In this document: positions 60,009 through 64,000 of the stretch, piece by piece
Position numbering within the stretch: position 1 is the first letter of the stretch
Layout: each line of letters begins with the position of its first letter
Assembly (NCBI GenBank): GCA_036674765.1
Contig: JARVKI010000019.1
Coordinates: forward strand, 1-64,000
DNA from: Seiridium cupressi
Lineage: Eukaryota > Ascomycota > Sordariomycetes > Amphisphaeriales > Sporocadaceae
DNA length: 64,000 nt
Direction of reading: 5' to 3'
The notes under the pieces: model-generated
Told to the model about the DNA's origin: nothing
What the model saw: only the letters and a program-made list of their open reading frames with translations
Database searches by the model: none
Program-made: the position numbers and the translations under genes

Positions 60009-61679
60009 ATGACTATGGCCGATCGTCGAACGCCTTCCAGGCGGGTCAACACCCAAAGCGCGGCGACGGAAGTAGAGCCATTGCTAGTCAACGACATTGA
60101 TCAGCCGAGACTGATAAGCAATGCAACACCAGCACCCGGCTTGAACAACAGTAATACTGGCCGCCAAACACAAAGTAAAAATCGAAAGAATGTGGCATTT
60201 ACGCGAGACTTGGCATTGCGTATCGCCACGGCAATGTTTGCATTCATGGTGATGGGCATGATTCAATCCACGGTCGGCGTAAGTAGTGTTCTCCTAATCC
60301 TGATATGCTACATCATTAACCGGTTCTCTAGGTCATGATACCTCATGTAGGCAGAGCGCACAATACCCTGTATTCTTGGCGTAACTAATCCCCCACACCA
60401 GTTCGAAGAGTACTATGGCCTCTCCGATACCCTCGTGTCTCTCATATTCCTTCTCACGCCTCTGGGCTACTTCGTTGCCGCTTATCTGAACACCTTCATT
60501 CACCTACAACTTGGCCAGCGTGGGATCGCGACCATCGGCCCTGCTTGTCAGCTTATCTACGCCGTTGGTCTATGCATGCACCCTCCTTACCCACTACTCC
60601 TCATTCTTAGCATGGTCGGGGCTATCGGAACCGGTCTGCTTGACGGCTCTTGGTGTGCATGGGCCGGCGCGATGGAGAATGCCAACACGGTCCAGGGGTT
60701 TCTCCATGGCTCCTATTCTATCGGTGCAAGCTTGGGGCCGTTCATTGCCGGTACCATGATTTCCGTTGGGAAGACGCCATGGTACCATTGGTTTTATGTA
60801 TTGGTACAGTAACCTTCTCTTTGGAGTCCGAAAGCAATGTCACTAACCGTGTGTGAATGCAGTCGGCGTTTTGTATTGTTATGCTAGCTTCGTCGGCCTA
60901 TGCATTCCGATTACAAGACGCGACGACATATCGTGTTGAAAAGCATGGTCGCGAAGAGCATGACTCACTGCCGGATAAGCAGAGCAGCTTGACCATCTTC
61001 AAGCACAGCGCCACATGGATTTGTGCCGCTTACTTTCTAGCATACGTCGGCATTGAAGGTCAGTCTCCTCCGGATCAATCTTTATGACAGCTCAGCTTAG
61101 GCACCATTGCTAACACTAGAAATAGGCTCGATAACAGGCTGGATTGTTGTCTACATGCTCCGGGCCCGCCACGCCTCGGGCTACCTAGCAAGCATTTGCT
61201 CCTCGTTGTTCAATATTGGTATGGCGGCTGGCAGACTCGCTCTAGGAATCGTCACGGACAAGCTCGGCGTACGACTCGCTGTCATCATTTATCTATCTAC
61301 GGCGGCCGCCTTGCAGGTCCTCTTCGCACTTGTCGAGATACCAGCCATATCAGCGGTGATCATCACAGCCATCGGCTTCTTTCTGGGCCCAATGTTCCCT
61401 TCTGGTGTAGTAATGATTACTCGCCTACTCCCAGCGAACCTCCACGTCGGCGCAGTGTCTTTTGTAGCTTCGGTAGGGGAAGTAGGCGGTTCCCTACTTC
61501 CGTTTGCTCTCGGGGTCATCGCTGACCGCCTTGGTATCGGCGCTTTCCAGTACATAATTCTCGTTCAGCTCATGATAACAATACTTATTTGGCTATGCTT
61601 TCCAAAGTTGGTGCCAAAGGCCCAACGTGTTGAAACTGCCGATGAACAGAACATCGCGAACGGGAACATGGAAGGATAG
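60009..61679 (+). CDS. MFS transporter
   Basis: Twelve-segment major facilitator, 478 aa. Exons are 60009-60278, 60332-60346 (15 nt), 60402-60803, 60863-61058 and 61126-61679; introns are 53, 55, 59 and 67 bp. The 15-nt exon encodes VMIPH and completes MIQSTVGVMIPHFEEYYGLSD, the TM1-loop motif of this fungal group (similar in layout to the fucose-permease/Bsc6 type). The N-terminal 65 residues are polar and Ser/Thr-rich. Later motifs: GTGLLDGSWCAWAGAMENANTVQGFLHGSYSIGASLGPF and GPMFPSGVVMITRLLP. The cytosolic C-terminus is short. Substrate unknown. A single 123 bp intron skipping the micro-exon would also keep frame but would delete VMIPH. Confidence 0.87.
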
Positions 61680-61887
61680 ATGTTTTGGTCACATACCGGA
61701 ACAATGTCTCAATTTCGGATATGGATCTTTGCGACGTTCATATTTTCTAGCTGACAGCGCAATATGGGTATGTCTAGTGAGCTTTAGACGCATTATCATC
61801 GCACATACCTTGATAGCCAAATGAACAAATGCAATGTTAATAGAGTGTATTATTTCCTATGATCCTAGGACAAATATCATCCTATCC

Positions 61888-62406
61888 CTATAGATCACCC
61901 CAATAAAGAGAAGGAAGTACGGCAATAAGGACCACTAATATCATTCGAGGGAAAGTCAAAGCCTGACCACTGGACTTAACCACTCGAAACCCCTGATATG
62001 CTCTTGCACTATGATAGCAATCCCCAGCATGCGTTCTCGGGCTCATATAGAAATGATACCTGTCACACTGTTCCTCGTAGAAGAAGTCCACGTATAGGCC
62101 TTCATCCAATGAGATCTTCTTCAAGGATAGGGTCGCATTCATGGCTGTACAGTTCCTTGCACCGTTGCCACTGAACACTTCTTCTTTTCCACCACCGCAA
62201 TTTGTAGTGAAATTCCATGCATAAGTTGGCTGCGGTGTATCATGAATCGAGTCACTGAAGGTATTGTTCGATTGATCGAGAAGCCGTAGGCTACTGTCGG
62301 GGTCTTCGTACGTAGTTCCGGCGGACGAGGGCGAAAGCTGTGACGTTGAAGAGGCAAGAGACCATAAAGCCAGGGAAAATATCGACAGGCGAATTGTGTA
62401 CCGCAT
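61888..62406 (-). CDS. small secreted glycoprotein-like protein
   Basis: Single-exon frame of 172 aa with ATG at 62406. Signal peptide MRYTIRLSIFSLALWSLASST. The mature part has four Cys (TNCGGG, RNCTAM, EEQCDRY, GDCYHS), enough for two disulfides, and N-glycosylation sites NNT, NFT, NCT and NAT. A C-terminal hydrophobic stretch (MILVVLIAVLPSLYWG) could be a GPI signal or a membrane anchor. I do not recognise a family. Size and Cys content resemble fungal secreted effectors or wall proteins, but that is inference. Confidence 0.65.
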   Translation of the reverse strand: MRYTIRLSIFSLALWSLASSTSQLSPSSAGTTYEDPDSSLRLLDQSNNTFSDSIHDTPQPTYAWNFTTNCGGGKEEVFSGNGARNCTAMNATLSLKKISLDEGLYVDFFYEEQCDRYHFYMSPRTHAGDCYHSARAYQGFRVVKSSGQALTFPRMILVVLIAVLPSLYWGDL

Positions 62407-64000
62407 CTTGCTGGCTTCCGAATTCCGAGTGATGTGCAGTGGCCATGAACCTCCAATGTTGACTGAGAAAACGGAATACTTGCTGCCTTGCTGCCGTGCT
62501 GCCTATTGCTTCAAGTTGCGGAGACGTTTATGTCGGTAAGGTTTGAAGAATAGAAAAACTCAACCACTGCATTCTCGATGTTATGTACTTTTCGATGTTT
62601 GTGAATCACACACGCTCAAATCAAGTTACTTTTGCGCCGATTCGCGTGTCTGATTCTGTATCTACTCTTGGAATTTGAATAATTGACGCGGGGTGCTTCT
62701 AAATCACATTCATTATCGTACGGTTAATCAAGTGCACGGAACGGCCTCTCTAAGACTTTGATGAGGTGACTGAGTAGAAATCAGAAAATTGTGTATCTTT
62801 CCCAACGTAATGAGTCAGTCAAGTCGTACAGCCTTATTGATATTAAAGATGAACCCTAAACAAGGAATCCGGCTAGTTGACCATCGCTGGACAGGCAAAT
62901 TTGACTGCCAGTTCTCACATAATATCGGCAACGAAGCGCAAGACGCGCTGCAGAGAACCGTACTGGTATGATAGCACAGTGATTAGATCACCGTCCTCAA
63001 CTATTGGTTCCAGCTCCTCGAAGTCTTCCAGAAAGTCTAAGGGCTTACGTCTAGCGACCGAAGTCAATCTTTTGCCGTGTGGATTATATTGAGGAAAACT
63101 CCAGTTCATTGAGACTCGTTGAAACCGTGTTTGCACCGTTGGTTCCTCAAATTCGGTTTGGCATTGACAGATGGGACTTCGGTAACTGTGGCCATGGTGC
63201 GATCTCGGATAAGTTAGTAAGTAAGAGTCATGGGTATGGCTAAAATCATTCATGATAATGTTGTCGGAGTTTCCGGCTCGTGAGATATCTTTTCAAACGA
63301 AAGAATCTTGTTTCCCCCAAACATTCGATGCTAAGTTGATGATGACTTCTTGCTGGTCTCGCCGCAATCGCAAGCTTGGTAGGACGTCTTACCATCAACA
63401 CCAGCTTGGAGGCGTAATCCAAGTACCATGACATCCAATGATATCAAGTCCACACCACCAAGAGTCCGCCGGCAACTACGAGTAACGGCGCATTCAGTAT
63501 CGCAAAAATCAGGTTGGGTCTCCGAGAAGTGACCAGCAAGATGGATTGGACGGTTGAGTGAGATTCACGACTCGCGTACATTAACCTCCGAAAGAGTAAT
63601 CGGTCATTTGATTGCCTAATCAGGGTTTGATGATTCAGTTAGATTTCAAGGTCAGCCAACGGATGACCAACCCTTGTACATAGAGCGGTACATTATTCAT
63701 GCGCAACGATACGGAATGATGTCCACAATCTGCACCAAACTGCAACGACCGAAGCCCCGAAATAGCCAAATCACGTGATTGGTGATGTCCACCGAACCCC
63801 GATCAAGTGCCCGGTGCGTGACATCGGGATGCGTTTCTGTGTCTAATGCTTGCAGTCAAGTTCCCAACAATCGAACAATGTACATAGCCAGTTGTCGAAG
63901 ATGTGCGACGTTCTCGTAAGGCTGATTCGTATTCAGGATCAGCAACACAAAAATTAACATAGAAGCAGATTTTAGGTCGCTCGGCTACCTAATTAAGCAT
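62407..64000. other. right-end region, otherwise no gene seen
   Basis: Apart from the weak candidate at 62815-63253, I see only short, domain-free frames up to the window edge. No RNA gene or repeat seen. Confidence 0.45.
62815..63253 (-). CDS. weak candidate two-exon gene
   Basis: Minus-strand frame from ATG 63253 to 62919, ending with a donor GTGAGA. A 46 bp intron (to CAACTAG at 62873) would join VLRFVADI to IRIPCLGFIFNINK and stop at 62815, giving 130 aa. The segment PLDFLEDFEELEPIVEDGDLITVLSYQYG looks protein-like, but no family is recognised. A competing ATGGCC start in another frame at about 63196 blurs the 5' end. Confidence 0.25.

Noticed and set aside
1..64000. CRISPR arrays, operons or ribosome-binding sites
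   Set aside because: Spliceosomal introns and fungal families show a eukaryotic nuclear genome; no spaced direct repeats were seen.

Overview
The window reads as nuclear DNA of a filamentous ascomycete (Pezizomycotina). The genes are mostly multi-exon, with GT-AG introns of about 46-110 bp. The families are typical of moulds: HET-domain protein, 2EXR and DUF7730 proteins, GH76/Dfg5 mannanase-like protein, secreted sedolisin, secreted FAD oxidase and fungal MFS transporters. The class (Leotiomycetes, Sordariomycetes or Dothideomycetes) cannot be settled from the sequence alone. Exon models below were built by hand from reading frames, splice sites and family motifs; the exon lengths add up to whole codons in every intact model. 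Many long open frames start at GTG or TTG, which I did not accept as eukaryotic starts.

Layout. 0-5 kb: a poly-C tract and small duplication, a frameshifted MFS monocarboxylate-type transporter (-), and a DUF7730-like protein (+). 5-10 kb: an ATP-grasp enzyme (+) convergent with a glutathione S-transferase (-), then a broken HET gene (-). 11-21 kb: a three-finger C2H2 transcription factor (+), an unassigned conserved-looking protein (+) and a large coiled-coil protein (-) whose true first exon lies 5' of a 426 bp intron. 23-32 kb: a Rieske/AIF-type flavoprotein (-), a GPI-anchored GH76 protein (+) with a 9-nt exon, and a 2EXR protein (-) whose intron holds a microsatellite. 33-45 kb: a prolyl-4-hydroxylase-type dioxygenase (-), homoserine kinase (+), a berberine-bridge-like FAD oxidase (+), an SCY1-type pseudokinase (+) and the TOR-complex subunit LST8 (-). 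45-52 kb is gene-poor: one small two-exon CxxC protein and an ankyrin-like relic. 52-62.4 kb: a sugar transporter (-), a sedolisin protease (+), a MYND-finger protein (-), an MFS transporter with a 15-nt exon (+) and a small secreted glycoprotein (-). The last 1.6 kb holds only a weak candidate gene.

Housekeeping genes (homoserine kinase, LST8, SCY1, AIF/Rieske) are interspersed with accessory and secreted-protein genes. I see no PKS, NRPS or terpene synthase core, so this is not a classical metabolite cluster. The points most worth a second look are the ATP-grasp/GST pair, the in-frame open extension after the LST8 stop with a GATA-site cluster in its promoter, the small CxxC gene, the two micro-exons, and the genes carrying clear lesions.
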